Assembly (NCBI RefSeq): GCF_000691505.1
Contig: NZ_JMIP02000014.1
Coordinates: 51,943 to 115,942, forward strand
From: Halostagnicola sp. A56
GTDB taxonomy: Archaea > Halobacteriota > Halobacteria > Halobacteriales > Natrialbaceae
Direction of reading: 5' to 3'
DNA length: 64,000 nt
Part shown: one piece after another, positions 1 through 9,379 of the stretch
Layout: each line of letters starts with the position of its first letter
Position numbering within the stretch: position 1 is the first letter of the stretch
Notes under the pieces: generated by a model
What the model was told of the DNA's origin: nothing
Database searches by the model: none
The model's input: the letters and a program-made list of their open reading frames with translations, nothing else
Made by a program: the position numbers and the translations under genes

Positions 1-120
1 AGTCGCTCGAGAGTCAGAGAAACGGCGGTATCCGGAAGATCGAGATCGCGACCGCTGGCGGTGACCGTCGCGGACGCATTTCGACAACAGTTTTAGTCCG
101 AACCTGCTTGGTGCGAGTAG

Positions 121-2300
121 ATGGGTAACTGTATCATCTGCGGCAAGCCCGTCGACGGCTTGGTCTGTGAGGTCCACGAGGAGGATGTCGCCTTCGAGTT
201 CGAAGGCACCGCCGCCTCACAGCTCTCGCCCGGTCGGTTCTACCGGGGTACCGTCGACGGCTACGCCGACTTCGGCGTCTTCGTCGACGTCGGCGACCAC
301 GTCACCGGACTGTTGCACAGAAGCGAACTGGACCAGCGACTCGAGAGTCTCGACTGGGAACCGGGAGATAGCGTTTACGTCCAGGTTCTCGACGTCAGAG
401 ACAACGGAAACATCGACCTCGGCTGGTCGATCAGACAGGACGACCGCGACTTCCGCGGCCAACTGATCGAAACCGCCGACGACGAACTCCGTCCCGAGGA
501 GTTCGAGGACGATGCGGACGAGTCTGCTGACGGTACGGACGAGTCGACCGATCAGACCGAATCCGCGGCGTCGACAGCCGACTCGAGCGCCGAAGTCGCC
601 GCCAACGGTAGCGGATCGACGGCGACCGACTCGGTCGGTACGGACTCGAGTTCGACGGAGACGGCCAGTTCGACCGAAACGACCGACACACCGGAAACGA
701 CCGAAGCCGCCGGGACAGCCGAGCAAGCCGCTGCGGCGACCGAGGCCGAGGCTGGCGAAGACACCGACTTCGAGTTCGGAACCGAACCGTCACTGAACCG
801 AACGACGGTCAACGACATCGACTCGCAGGTCGGGAGCATCGTTCGCCTCGAAGGCGAGATCACCGGCATTCGACAGACGTCCGGTCCGACCGTCTTCGAA
901 CTCAGCGACGAGACGGGCACCGTCGAATGTGCCGCCTTCGAAGAGGCTGGTGTGCGAGCCTACCCCGACGTGGAGATTGACGACGCCGTCGCGCTCGAAG
1001 GCGAAGTCGAGCGCCACCACGGCGACCTCCAGGTCGAGACCGAAGCGCTCGAGGTCCTGACCGACGACGAGCGCGCGACTATCCTCGAGCGACTCGAGGA
1101 AGCGATCGAACAGGAAGCGCGCCCGTCGGTCCTCGAACTCATCGACGATCACGACGCGGTGTCAGCTGTCGAGGACGAACTGTTCGACGCCGCGACGCAG
1201 ATTCGTCGCGCGGTGATGGAGTCGCGTCCAATCGTCGTTCGCCACCAGGCGACCGCCGACGGCTACATCGCCGGCGCGGCGATCGAGCGCGCCGTCCTGC
1301 CGCTGATCCGTGAGAAACACACCCGCGACGACGCCGTCTATCACTACTTCGAGCGACGGCCGCTCGAGGGTCGCGTCTACGACATGGACGCTGCGACCGA
1401 CGACGTCACCTCGATGCTCGAGGCCCGCGAGCGCCACGGCGAACAACTGCCGCTCGTGATCCTCGTCGACGCCGGGGCGACCGCCGAGTCCGCGGACGGC
1501 TACGACCTCCTCTCGCTGTACGACACCGAGTCGATCGTCATCGATGACACGCGCGCCGACGAGGAGATCACCGACGCGTCTCGCTCGCGGTAGCGCCGTC
1601 GCTCGCCGGAGCCGACGTCTCCAGTTTGACGTCGACGGCGCTTGGGGCGAACGTCGCCGCCGCCGTCAACGACGACGTTCGCGGCGACCTAGAGCACCTC
1701 CCGGCGGTGAGCTACTGGGAGGACGTTCCCGAGTCCTACCTCACGCTCGCGACCGATGCGGGCTACGACGAGGAGACCCTCGCCGAGCGCCGCGAAGCCG
1801 TCGCGCTCGAGGCGTTCTATCAGTCCTACAAGGACAAACGCGAACTCGTCACCGACCTGCTGTTCGACGACGACGGCGATCTCGCGGCCCACGTTTCCGA
1901 ACAGTTCCGCGACAAACTCGAGACCGAACTCGAGGCCGCCTCGGAGAACTGCGCCGCCCGTGGCGTCAACGGCGTGACGGTGTCGGTGCTCGACACCGGT
2001 TCGTTCACGCACCGGTATAACTTCCCGACGACGACGCTTCTACTCGACGCGCTTCACCGTCGCGAACGAACGCGAACTGAGCCGCCGTTCGTCACGCTCG
2101 GCGTCGGCGACGCCGAACTGCACGTCCGCGCGACCGAAGAACTCGACGTCCGCGATCTCGCGGCTGGAATCGCAGAGCGCGTTCCCGACGCCGGCGTCTC
2201 GGCCGTCGGCGGCCGCGACGGCCACATCGAGTACCTCGTCGGCGAACGCGACGCCGTCGAGGAGGCCGCACTCGAGACGCTCGGCGAGACGCTCGCCTAA
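121..2300 (+). pseudogene. S1/OB-fold/DHH-type nucleic acid-binding protein, split by a one-base frameshift
   Basis: Two adjacent reading frames make one haloarchaeal protein of about 725 residues. The first (121-1593) begins with a CxxC/CxxH zinc-knuckle-like motif, then an S1 RNA-binding domain (about residues 35-105), a low-complexity Asp/Glu/Ser/Thr linker (about 120-215), an OB-fold (about 235-315) and the start of a DHH-type phosphoesterase region with RHQATADGY. That frame stops at 1593, while the same protein continues in another frame from about 1580 to 2300. Restoring one C at about 1576-1579 (GACGC-GTC to GACGCCGTC) rejoins the frames. Family members are thought to act on nucleic acids, but the exact substrate is unknown. 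The break is more likely a sequence error than decay, because both halves are well preserved. Confidence 0.75.
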
Positions 2301-2375
2301 CTCGGATCGCTCGTCCTGCCGTTCGCTCTCAAATCGGTAGAAACATCTTTCATCGTCGCCCATGAGGTGTCATCT

Positions 2376-2879
2376 ATGAGTGAGGATCCGGCGACGCGAG
2401 TCCGTGAGAACATCACGGAGATCACGACGATGGTCGTTACCGGATTATGGCTCGCGCTCATGTTCCTGGGAGTCGATAGTGGCCTCTGGCTCGCGGTCCT
2501 CCTCGTGGGATACGTCGTCGTTATCCCGATCGTCGCGCTGGTGTTCGGCGACGAAACGGACCGAGAAGAGTGGTGGGGAGACGGGTCCTGGGAGGAGTCG
2601 GACACGAGTACGGACACGGAAACCGAATCGGACAGCCGCTCCGACCCAACGACGACTCCGGAGTCCAACAACCGCGAGGCCCTCGAGATGCTCCGGTCCC
2701 GCTACGCCGCCGGCGAGTTGACCGACGAGCAGTTCGAGCGCAAGCTCGAGCGACTGCTCGAGACGGAAACGATAGAGGACATAGAGCAGCGCCGCGGTTC
2801 GGAAGGCGACCGTGGACGTGCGGACCGCCAGACGAACGGTCCAGCAGTGGACCGCGATGTCGAGTACGAGACGGAGTAG
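2376..2879 (+). CDS. SHOCT-domain membrane protein
   Basis: Small protein of 167 residues. Two hydrophobic segments near the N-terminus (about residues 17-55) are followed by a Ser/Thr/Asp/Glu-rich linker. A SHOCT-type short C-terminal motif follows (about residues 97-130, with the pattern LRxRYAxGELTDEQFERKLxxLLE). SHOCT motifs are often attached to small membrane or secreted proteins and are presumed to mediate oligomerisation; no enzymatic role is known. I chose the ATG at 2376; an in-frame GTG at 2367 is the alternative. It is followed closely by the reductase-like gene at 2927 on the same strand. Confidence 0.75.
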   Translation: MSEDPATRVRENITEITTMVVTGLWLALMFLGVDSGLWLAVLLVGYVVVIPIVALVFGDETDREEWWGDGSWEESDTSTDTETESDSRSDPTTTPESNNREALEMLRSRYAAGELTDEQFERKLERLLETETIEDIEQRRGSEGDRGRADRQTNGPAVDRDVEYETE

Positions 2880-2926
2880 CACGCGTCTGCCGTAGCTTTA
2901 CACGACTCGACCTCGATGCGAACCGC

Positions 2927-4020
2927 ATGGAGCGGCTTCTCGTCTACGGCTCGTACGGCTACACCGGTCGGCTGATCGTCCGCGAAGCCGTCGCGCGCGG
3001 CGGTTCCCCGACGGTCGCCGGACGGGACGACGGGCGCGTCACCGCGCAGGCTCGCGAGCACGGCCTCGAGTCCCGCACGTTCTCCCTCGAGGACGATGTT
3101 ACATCCCTTCTCGCCGAGTTCGACGCAGTCCTGAACTGCGCGGGCCCGTTCGTCGAGACCGCAGAGCCGCTGGTCGAGGCGTGTCTCGAAACCGGAACCG
3201 ACTACCTCGACATCACCGGCGAGTTCCGCGTGTTCGAGCGGATTCGACGCCGGGACGACCGCGCTCGAGACGCCGGCGTGACGCTGCTTCCGGGCGTCGG
3301 GTTCGACGTCGTCCCGACCGACTGTCTGGCGGTGTTTCTGGCCGAACGGCTCCCGAGCGCGACCGACCTCGCACTCGGCGTTCAGGGAATGGATTCGCGG
3401 CGGGGTATCCCCGCGCCGTCGGGCGTCTCGAGAGGGACGGCGAAGACGCTCGTCAATCAGGCCGGAACGACCGCCGTCGCTCGCAAGAACGGGACGCTCG
3501 TCCGACTGCCCGGTCTTCGACGCCGGCGGATCGACTTCGGCGACGGCCCCCAACACGCCGTCGCGGTCCCGCTCGGCGACGTCGTCACCGCGGCGCAGAC
3601 GACCGGCATCGAGAACGTCGCGGTGTACGCCGCGATGCCATCGTGGGCCGGCTCCGCAATGGCCGCCATCGAGTCGATCGGCTGGCTACTCGAGAGCCGT
3701 CCGGTCCAAAAACTGGCGCAGCAGCGATCGACGCCCTGATCGACGGGCCCAGCGAGTCGACCCTCGAGACGGGCGAAACCGTCGTCTGGGGTGAAGTCAG
3801 CGACGGCGAGGAAACCGTTCGAGGCCGGATTCGAACGCCGAATCCCTACGCGCTGACCGCCGAATCGGCCGTCGAGGCCGCAACGCGGGTGCTCGAGGGC
3901 GACGTTCCAGCGGGGGCACAGACGCCGGCGACGGCCTTCGGCGCCGAGTTCGTCCTCGAGTGTTCCGACAGCGAACGGGAGCTGCTCGAGACGAACGCAG
4001 CCGCCGATTTCGAAACGTAG
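2927..4020 (+). pseudogene. Saccharopine dehydrogenase-like / trans-acting enoyl reductase family protein, frameshifted
   Basis: The N-terminal part (2927-3739) has a Rossmann start with GSYGYTG around residues 7-13 and continues as a typical saccharopine dehydrogenase-like NAD(P)-binding protein. These haloarchaeal proteins resemble trans-acting enoyl reductases, with unknown substrate. The frame ends early at 3739. The missing C-terminal part, starting at AAAIDALIDGP and ending at 4020, reads in another frame. Adding one G before GGCGCAGCAGCG at about 3712 rejoins them, giving about 364 residues, a normal family length. No gene truncation is otherwise visible, so an error in a GG/GGG run is the simplest explanation. 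Confidence 0.75.
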
Positions 4021-4093
4021 TCGTTCGGGCGCGGGAGCTCGAATCGAAGCTGTACGGGCGATCGACGTGTGGAGTCGGACGAACCCCCGACCG

Positions 4094-5047
4094 TCAGTAA
4101 CACCGTTCCTCGACGCGCTCGTCGTACATCCTCGAGAGCGCCTCGAAAATCCGATCGTCGCCCACCGGGCCGTTCTCGCCCACCGAATTGTCGCCCTCGA
4201 GTGCGACGCCGTCTATCGAGGCGACGGGTCGCAGCTCCCACGTCGTGTTCGTCAGGAAAACCGAATCCGCGTTCCGGAGTCGTTCGGGCCGATATCGGCC
4301 CTCTTCGACGGGAATGTCGGCATCCCTGGCGCACTCGAGGACGACCCGACGGGTGATTCCGGGGAGAACGGGACCGTCGGTCGTCGGCGTGTACAGCGCG
4401 CCGTCCTCGACGAAGAAGACGTTGCTCGTCGCCCCTTCGGCGGCGTACCCCCCACCGTCGCGGAGGAGCGCCTCGTCGCCACTCTCGAGTTCCTGGCGCG
4501 CCAGAATCCCGTTGAGGTAGTTGTGGGTCTTCGCCGCGGCGGGCACGGCGTCGTTCGGGACTCGGCGCGTTTCGACCGTCTCGAGCGCCGCCGGGCCGTG
4601 CCAGACGGGGTCGCCCTCGAGGCCGCCCCGCGGCAGCGACCCGACGTAGACGACGACCGTCGGATCGACGTGAGGGTCGGGTGTGAGTTTGCCCGGCTGG
4701 ACGCCGCGGGTGATCGACAGCCTGACGTAGGCGTCCTCGAGGTCGTTCGCTGAAAGCGTCTCGTCGATCCGCGAGAGCAGATCCGCCCGCGAGAGCCCGT
4801 GAGTTAGCTCGAGCGCGTCGCAGGTCGCCTCGAGGCGAGCCGCGTGGGCGTCCCACTCGAAGAGAGTCCCGCCGTAGGCTCGCAGCGTCTCGAAGGCGGC
4901 GTCGCCGTAGCGAAAGCCGCGATCGTCCACGCGGACGGTCGCGCGAGACGCGGGGACGAGTTCGCCGTCGACGTGGTAGGTCGGTTCGCCGGACGGGCCA
5001 GCGCCGTCGGCGTCGTCTCGAGCGTCGCCCGCTGTGTGTTCGGACAT
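4094..5047 (-). CDS. pabC: Class IV PLP aminotransferase, probable aminodeoxychorismate lyase
   Basis: A 317-residue fold-type IV pyridoxal-phosphate enzyme. Family signs are VDDRGFRYGDAAFETLRAYGG near residue 40, the probable PLP lysine in AAAKTHNYLNG and the cofactor-binding EGATSNVFF. Fold-type IV includes aminodeoxychorismate lyase, branched-chain aminotransferase and D-amino acid aminotransferase. I favour aminodeoxychorismate lyase because the DNA immediately upstream (5056-5315) carries the tail of a PabA-type glutaminase and the head of a PabB-type synthase, the usual haloarchaeal pabB-pabA-pabC order. The remnant stops only 8 bases before this start codon. The first 20 or so residues are a disordered acidic leader. 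Confidence 0.7.
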   Translation of the reverse strand: MSEHTAGDARDDADGAGPSGEPTYHVDGELVPASRATVRVDDRGFRYGDAAFETLRAYGGTLFEWDAHAARLEATCDALELTHGLSRADLLSRIDETLSANDLEDAYVRLSITRGVQPGKLTPDPHVDPTVVVYVGSLPRGGLEGDPVWHGPAALETVETRRVPNDAVPAAAKTHNYLNGILARQELESGDEALLRDGGGYAAEGATSNVFFVEDGALYTPTTDGPVLPGITRRVVLECARDADIPVEEGRYRPERLRNADSVFLTNTTWELRPVASIDGVALEGDNSVGENGPVGDDRIFEALSRMYDERVEERCY

Positions 5048-5055
5048 GCGTTCTG

Positions 5056-5315
5056 TTACCTCGAGTCGTACTCGGCCGCCAGTTCACAGAAGTTTCGGAT
5101 CAGGCGTTTGCCGACCGAAAGCGAGATGGAGTCGCCTCGCGCGTTTCGGTGGTTCGAATCGGTTCGCTCGCCCGCCGTCTCGGAGGCGGGCGCTCGAGTG
5201 AGGATGCTCTCGGGGCGTGCCCGGAGCCGTTTGGACTGTCCTCGAAGCGTGTTTCCGCGGCCCTGACGGCGTCTTGAACGGACTCGAGGGAGGTCACGAC
5301 CCGCGGTTCGGTCAT
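5056..5315 (-). pseudogene. Deletion scar: start of pabB joined to the end of pabA
   Basis: On the minus strand the sequence opens with ATG at 5315 and a PabB-like N-terminus (MTEPRVVTSLESVQDAV). After about 35 codons it changes frame and content to the C-terminal end of a class I glutamine amidotransferase: PESILT, a spacer, then GKRLIRNFCELA, stopping at 5056. PabA/TrpG proteins end with HPESILT...G..L..NF, and this end lies directly before pabC. I infer that one deletion removed nearly all of pabB and pabA (about 2 kb by family length). The junction is near 5215-5225. Assembly collapse is the alternative, as this contig has several other defects. Confidence 0.55.
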
Positions 5316-5530
5316 GAAAGTGAGAAGGAGCCACCCAGCTAATCATTTTGCGGTTTCGAACCGACGACGGTCGGAAAGAACGCGGGACAGCAACGTTTCG
5401 AGTCGGCGCGCGATAGCAAGAGCCGACACTGCGAAGCAATCGGTGCGGGAAGAGGCGGGCGGCTAAGCAGGTAGCCACGTTCCGCGACGGTGGGGCTGGT
5501 TCGACTCGTCACCGAACTGCCGCTCGGGAA

Positions 5531-6424
5531 CTATCGGACTTCGGCTCTGTCGATCCAGCCCTGCAACCGCGTCTCCGAGATGTCCGTCTCGGCAGCCAGT
5601 TCGCCCGCGTCGGCGGCCGCGAGGTCGTCGACGGTCTCGACGCCCGCCTCGCGAAGTCGATCCGCGTAGGCCGGCCCGATCCCCTTGATCGAGTCGGTCG
5701 GCTCGCCGTCGACTTCCGGCTCGGTCGCCGTCTCCTCGTCGACTCCCGGTTCGGCGTCGTCAGCCGGCTCGCCGTCCGACGGCGTCTTTTCGGTCGTCGG
5801 TTTCGCGTCCGCACCGGTTGGGCCGGTCGCTTCGGCCGGTTCGGCCGCTTCGTCGGCCGACTCCGGTGACTGGGTCAGCGAACCGGTCGAACTCGAGGCC
5901 GTCGTGTCTGCCGCCGCGGCTTCGTCGCCGGTTCCGTCGTCTCCGGCGGTCGAATCGCTCTCCGCGTCGCCATCGTCCTCGACCGCCTCGTTGCCGTCGT
6001 CCTCGTTGCTGTCGTCCACGGCCGCCGAATCGCCATCCTCAGCGGTAGCGTCCTCGCCGTCGTCCGCGGCGACATCTTCGGCGTCGTCCGTGACAGCATC
6101 CTCGCTCTCTTCGTCGGCGTCGGCGGGAGGCGACGGTGCCCGGTCGCCCTGTTCGGGTGTCTTTTCGGTCGTCGGCGTCGCGTCCTCGTCGGTCGGGCCG
6201 GTCGCTTCGGCCGGTTCGGCCGCTTCGTCGGCCGACTCCGGTGACTGGGTCATCGAACCGGTCGAACTCGAGGCCGTCGTGTCCGCCGCCGCGGCCTCCT
6301 CGGGGCTCTCGTCCGTCTGGGTTCGGTCACGTTCGATCGTGACGCCAACGTCTCGAGAGCGTGACCGTTCGGATCCCGAGTCACCGAGACCGAGCACCGA
6401 CTTCAGCTTCTGCAGGAGTCCCAT
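5531..6424 (-). CDS. Helix-hairpin-helix domain protein with acidic, internally repeated linker
   Basis: A 297-residue protein starting MGLLQKLKSVLGLG (a short amphipathic helix), then a very long Asp/Glu/Ala/Thr-rich disordered region and a C-terminal helix-hairpin-helix domain (about residues 240-297: SIKGIGPAYADRLREAGVE, then DLAAAD). Such HhH domains, as in the RNA polymerase alpha C-terminus and topoisomerases, bind DNA non-specifically or mediate protein contacts. The linker contains the same block of about 47 residues twice, 125 codons apart. The start at 6424 was chosen because MGLLQKLKSVLGL is typical of this family; upstream in-frame codons are low quality. Confidence 0.75.
   Translation of the reverse strand: MGLLQKLKSVLGLGDSGSERSRSRDVGVTIERDRTQTDESPEEAAAADTTASSSTGSMTQSPESADEAAEPAEATGPTDEDATPTTEKTPEQGDRAPSPPADADEESEDAVTDDAEDVAADDGEDATAEDGDSAAVDDSNEDDGNEAVEDDGDAESDSTAGDDGTGDEAAAADTTASSSTGSLTQSPESADEAAEPAEATGPTGADAKPTTEKTPSDGEPADDAEPGVDEETATEPEVDGEPTDSIKGIGPAYADRLREAGVETVDDLAAADAGELAAETDISETRLQGWIDRAEVR
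5786..5926. repeat. Internal repeat copy B in the HhH-protein gene
   Basis: About 141 bases nearly identical to 6161-6301, offset by exactly 375 bases (125 codons). It encodes a block containing TASSSTGSLTQSPESADE and AAEPAEATGPT. The high base-level identity suggests a recent internal duplication or gene conversion inside the disordered linker. Confidence 0.8.
6161..6301. repeat. Internal repeat copy A in the HhH-protein gene
   Basis: Partner of 5786-5926. Encodes the same block with a few substitutions (M for L after STGS, DED for GAD). Both copies keep the reading frame. Confidence 0.8.
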
Positions 6425-6465
6425 TGTGCGATCATTGTTGACTCGCTCACTTAAACCCGTTCGAT

Positions 6466-7284
6466 CTAGGGAGTGAAATCTACCGACAGGCAGCGACGGA
6501 GCGCCTCGTTCATCGCCGTGACGGGGGCGTCTTCGCCGGTCCAGATCTCGAGCGCTTCGACGCCCTGGTAGAGCAGCATCCACCCGCCGTCTACCGTCGT
6601 CGCGCCGACGGCTTTCGCATCCCGGAGGAGCCTCGTCTCGAGCGGCCGGTAGACGGCGTCCATGACCGCCAACTCGCCGTGGAGCGCGTCGGCCGGTACC
6701 GGCGACTCGTCGGACTCCATCCCGACGCTCGTGGCGTTGATCAGGACGTCGGCGTCCGAAAGCAGATCGCCGAGCGCGTCGAGTCCGTGACCGGTGGCCC
6801 CCGAAACCGACTCGGCCAGCTCGCGGGCGGTCGACTCCGTGCGATTCGCGATATCGACGGTCGCGCCGGCGTCGGCCAGCCCGAACGCGATCGCGCGTCC
6901 CGCGCCGCCGGCGCCGACGACCACCGCTCGAGCGCCCTCGAGGGCGACGTCGTGGTCTCGAAGCGCCCTGATCGCGCCGACGGCGTCCGTGTTGTGGCCC
7001 GTCGGCGCCGCTCCGGAGAAGTCGATCGTGTTGACGGCCCCGATGCGACTCGCGAGGTCGTCTGGTTCGACGAGTTCGAGGACGTCCCGCTTGAACGGGA
7101 TCGTCACGTTCAGCCCGCGAACGCCGAGCGCGTTCGCACCCTCGATCGCGGTTTGGAGTTCGTTCGGATCGGGTTCGAAGGTGACGTACCGCCCCTCGAG
7201 GCCGAGGTCGTCGTAGGCCGCCTCGTGCATGGGCGGCGAAAGCGAGTGGCCGACCGGATTGCCGATGAGACCGAAGACGTGCAT
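6466..7284 (-). CDS. aroE: Shikimate dehydrogenase
   Basis: A 272-residue enzyme of the shikimate pathway that reduces 3-dehydroshikimate to shikimate with NADPH, toward aromatic amino acids and folate. The substrate domain is seen in [16 protein letters not shown] (residues 8-23) and NVTIPFK with the catalytic lysine. NTDAVG follows, then the nucleotide-binding loop [16 protein letters not shown], the phosphate-binding NRT, and ATSVGM. Length is normal. It is transcribed in the same direction as the HhH gene, and the aromatic-pathway genes pabC (4.1 kb) and tyrA (21.8 kb) are also in the window but not in one operon with it. Confidence 0.95.
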   Translation of the reverse strand: MHVFGLIGNPVGHSLSPPMHEAAYDDLGLEGRYVTFEPDPNELQTAIEGANALGVRGLNVTIPFKRDVLELVEPDDLASRIGAVNTIDFSGAAPTGHNTDAVGAIRALRDHDVALEGARAVVVGAGGAGRAIAFGLADAGATVDIANRTESTARELAESVSGATGHGLDALGDLLSDADVLINATSVGMESDESPVPADALHGELAVMDAVYRPLETRLLRDAKAVGATTVDGGWMLLYQGVEALEIWTGEDAPVTAMNEALRRCLSVDFTP

Positions 7285-7464
7285 ACCAACGCTCGTGACG
7301 GCGGGGATATAACGAGTGTGACTTCGACGCGTTCGTCGTCGGATAGCCGCTAATGGGACTGTCCCGATCGAAGAGCCACCTTATCGCTGGGCTAGTCGCG
7401 TTTCTGGCGGCCGGACCAGTCGCGTTTCGGACGGCTTATACGCGATTCTCGAGAAGCCGGAGGT

Positions 7465-8415
7465 ATGCCCGCCGGTTCGGAGCTTCTCGTCCCGATCGCC
7501 CTGCTCGTCGTCGGTATCGTCGCCCTCTACGCCGGTGCTGAACTACTGGTCGCCGGCGCGGGTCGGCTCGCGCTCGGAGTCGGACTCCGGGCCGCGACGG
7601 TCGGCGTGACCGTCATCGCGTTCGCGACCACCGCCCCCGAACTCTTCGTTGCGATCACCGGCGTGTTCGACGTCTCGACCGATATCGGGCTCGGGACCGT
7701 CCTCGGGTCGAACGTCGCGAACATCGGCCTGGTCCTTGGCGTCTCCGCCTTGATCAAGCCGCTCTCGGTCAGCGAGGTCGCGATGAAGCGACATGTCCCG
7801 TTCATGGTCCTGGCCGCCGTTTTGCTCGTCGGCGTCGGGGTGGACGGGGTCATCGGCCGACTCGAGGGGACGCTCCTGATCGCGGTTCTCGCTGGCTTCA
7901 CCGTCTATCTTGTCTATTCGACGAACGCCGATCAGACGCCAGCGGTCGACGAGCCCGGTTCGGGCGACGGAATCGCGCTCAAAGACGTTGCGTTCGTCCT
8001 CGCCGGACTGATCGCGCTCGTCGTCGGTTCGCAGTGGCTCATCGAGGGCGGGACGGGGCTCCTGGAGGCGTTCGGGTTTTCGGAGCTGTTCATCGGGTTG
8101 ACGGTGCTCGCCATCGGGACCTCCCTGCCCGAACTGGCGGCCTCGGCGATCGGCGCGGCTCGAGGCGAGACCGAGTTCGCGATCGGCAATGTCGTCGGAT
8201 CGAACATCTACAACGTCTTGGCCGTCCTCGGCATCGTCGCGCTCATCACCCCGATCCAGATCGCGACGAGTACGATCCAGTTCGAGTTTCCCGCGCTCAT
8301 CGTCTTCACCCTCGTATTGGTCGCGATGATGAGCTACGGGCGAACGCTCACGCGACTCGACGGACTCGTGCTCGTCGCCGGATACGGTGGGTTCATCTAC
8401 TTCTTGCCGCAGTGA
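7465..8415 (+). CDS. Calcium/sodium antiporter (YrbG-type CaCA exchanger)
   Basis: A 316-residue membrane protein with about ten hydrophobic segments in two inverted halves. Each half has the CaCA alpha-repeat signature: FATTAPELFVAITG with GSNVANIGLVLG in the first, and IGTSLPELAASAIGA with GNVVGSNIYNVLAVLG in the second. The acidic residue in each PEL motif coordinates the cation. The family exchanges sodium for calcium across the cytoplasmic membrane. It stands alone between divergent aroE and a convergent lipoprotein gene. Confidence 0.9.
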   Translation: MPAGSELLVPIALLVVGIVALYAGAELLVAGAGRLALGVGLRAATVGVTVIAFATTAPELFVAITGVFDVSTDIGLGTVLGSNVANIGLVLGVSALIKPLSVSEVAMKRHVPFMVLAAVLLVGVGVDGVIGRLEGTLLIAVLAGFTVYLVYSTNADQTPAVDEPGSGDGIALKDVAFVLAGLIALVVGSQWLIEGGTGLLEAFGFSELFIGLTVLAIGTSLPELAASAIGAARGETEFAIGNVVGSNIYNVLAVLGIVALITPIQIATSTIQFEFPALIVFTLVLVAMMSYGRTLTRLDGLVLVAGYGGFIYFLPQ

Positions 8416-8422
8416 GTTCGTC

Positions 8423-8683
8423 CTATTCTCCTGCAGTAACCCGTTCTGGTTCAGCGCAGAACACCGATTGGAAACCGATGAACCAGCAGTAGCTCGCGAT
8501 CAGATAGTGGAACTCGCCGCTGTCGACGTCGATCCTGGCGGTTGCGTTGCTCTCTCTGAGATCGTCGTAGTCCCCTTCGCGATCGAGTTCTTCGTCGGAT
8601 ATTCCCCCGTTAAACGCCGAACAGCCCGCGAGAGTCGCGAGTAACGCCACGACAATAATTCCAAAAGCGAGGCGTCGGTTCAT
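8423..8683 (-). CDS. Small lipoprotein, possibly truncated
   Basis: An 86-residue product with a hydrophobic N-terminal segment and a lipobox LAGC near residues 18-21, so it is probably exported and lipid-anchored. After an acidic part (SDEELDREGDYDDLRES) it ends in an unusual hydrophobic/aromatic stretch (YLIASYCWFIGFQSVF). The haloarchaeal lipoproteins I recall with this N-terminus are longer, and the tail does not look like theirs. The gene may therefore have been cut short where it meets the convergent antiporter at 8415. Function unknown. Confidence 0.5.
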   Translation of the reverse strand: MNRRLAFGIIVVALLATLAGCSAFNGGISDEELDREGDYDDLRESNATARIDVDSGEFHYLIASYCWFIGFQSVFCAEPERVTAGE

Positions 8684-8689
8684 GGCTGG

Positions 8690-9379
8690 TTACGGGACGA
8701 CACACCGAAGCTCTGCGGGCAGGTACTCGCCGACGCTCGAGAGCAGTCCCGGCGGATCGGTGTCTTCCGGGCAGATCACGCTCTGCTCGAGTAATCCGAG
8801 CCGTTCGACGGTGATGTAATCCTGCGCGTGGCCGGCGCGGTTGAGCGTCGCCCGAACTTCGCCGCGGGTCGCGCTGTTGACGTTCAGTCGACCGTCGCCG
8901 CGGGTCCACTCGTAAAGGCGGTCGCGTTCGTCCTCGGAAAGACGCGACGGGGTCGAGTCTTCGCCGTCACCATCGTCGCCGTAGACGAACTCCAACGGCA
9001 TATGCTGGACGAGTCCGTACCGTTCGCGGACCTGCGTCGGGGAGCCGGGACCCAGTCCCATTTCCTCGGCCGGGATCCGAACCGGCTGTCCCGCGTCGAG
9101 GACGAACCCGTCGTCGTCCCACGAGTCGAGCGTTCCAACGTACGTTTCGCCGGCCTCGAGGTCGGGGACGATCTCGCCGAACTCCTCGCGGAGGACGTTT
9201 CGAGCGACGACGGCGTCCTCGCCCTCGATCGTCACTGAGGGGAAATCGTCGTGGCGCACGCCGACCTCGAACTCGACTGAGAGGTCGCCGATCTCGTTTT
9301 CTACCAGCGAACGAAGCGAATCCGTCGCTCGCTCGCGTGCATCACCGCTTACGTAGAGTTTCGTTGCGAGTACTACCAT
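8690..9379 (-). CDS. DUF2110 family protein
   Basis: A 229-residue conserved archaeal protein (DUF2110). It starts MVVLATKLYVSGDARERA and overlaps the stop of tfe by one base (TGATG), a classic translational coupling. This tfe-DUF2110 pairing is common in haloarchaea and suggests a role linked to transcription or RNA, but no activity is established. The middle contains a short beta-barrel-like stretch (AGETYVGTLDSWDDDGFVL) that resembles an S1/OB-like element; that reading is my inference. Confidence 0.85.
   Translation of the reverse strand: MVVLATKLYVSGDARERATDSLRSLVENEIGDLSVEFEVGVRHDDFPSVTIEGEDAVVARNVLREEFGEIVPDLEAGETYVGTLDSWDDDGFVLDAGQPVRIPAEEMGLGPGSPTQVRERYGLVQHMPLEFVYGDDGDGEDSTPSRLSEDERDRLYEWTRGDGRLNVNSATRGEVRATLNRAGHAQDYITVERLGLLEQSVICPEDTDPPGLLSSVGEYLPAELRCVVP

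Noticed and set aside
121-2300. Programmed frameshifting
   Set aside because: No slippery heptamer plus pseudoknot is evident, and similar shifts occur in five unrelated genes, so error is likelier.
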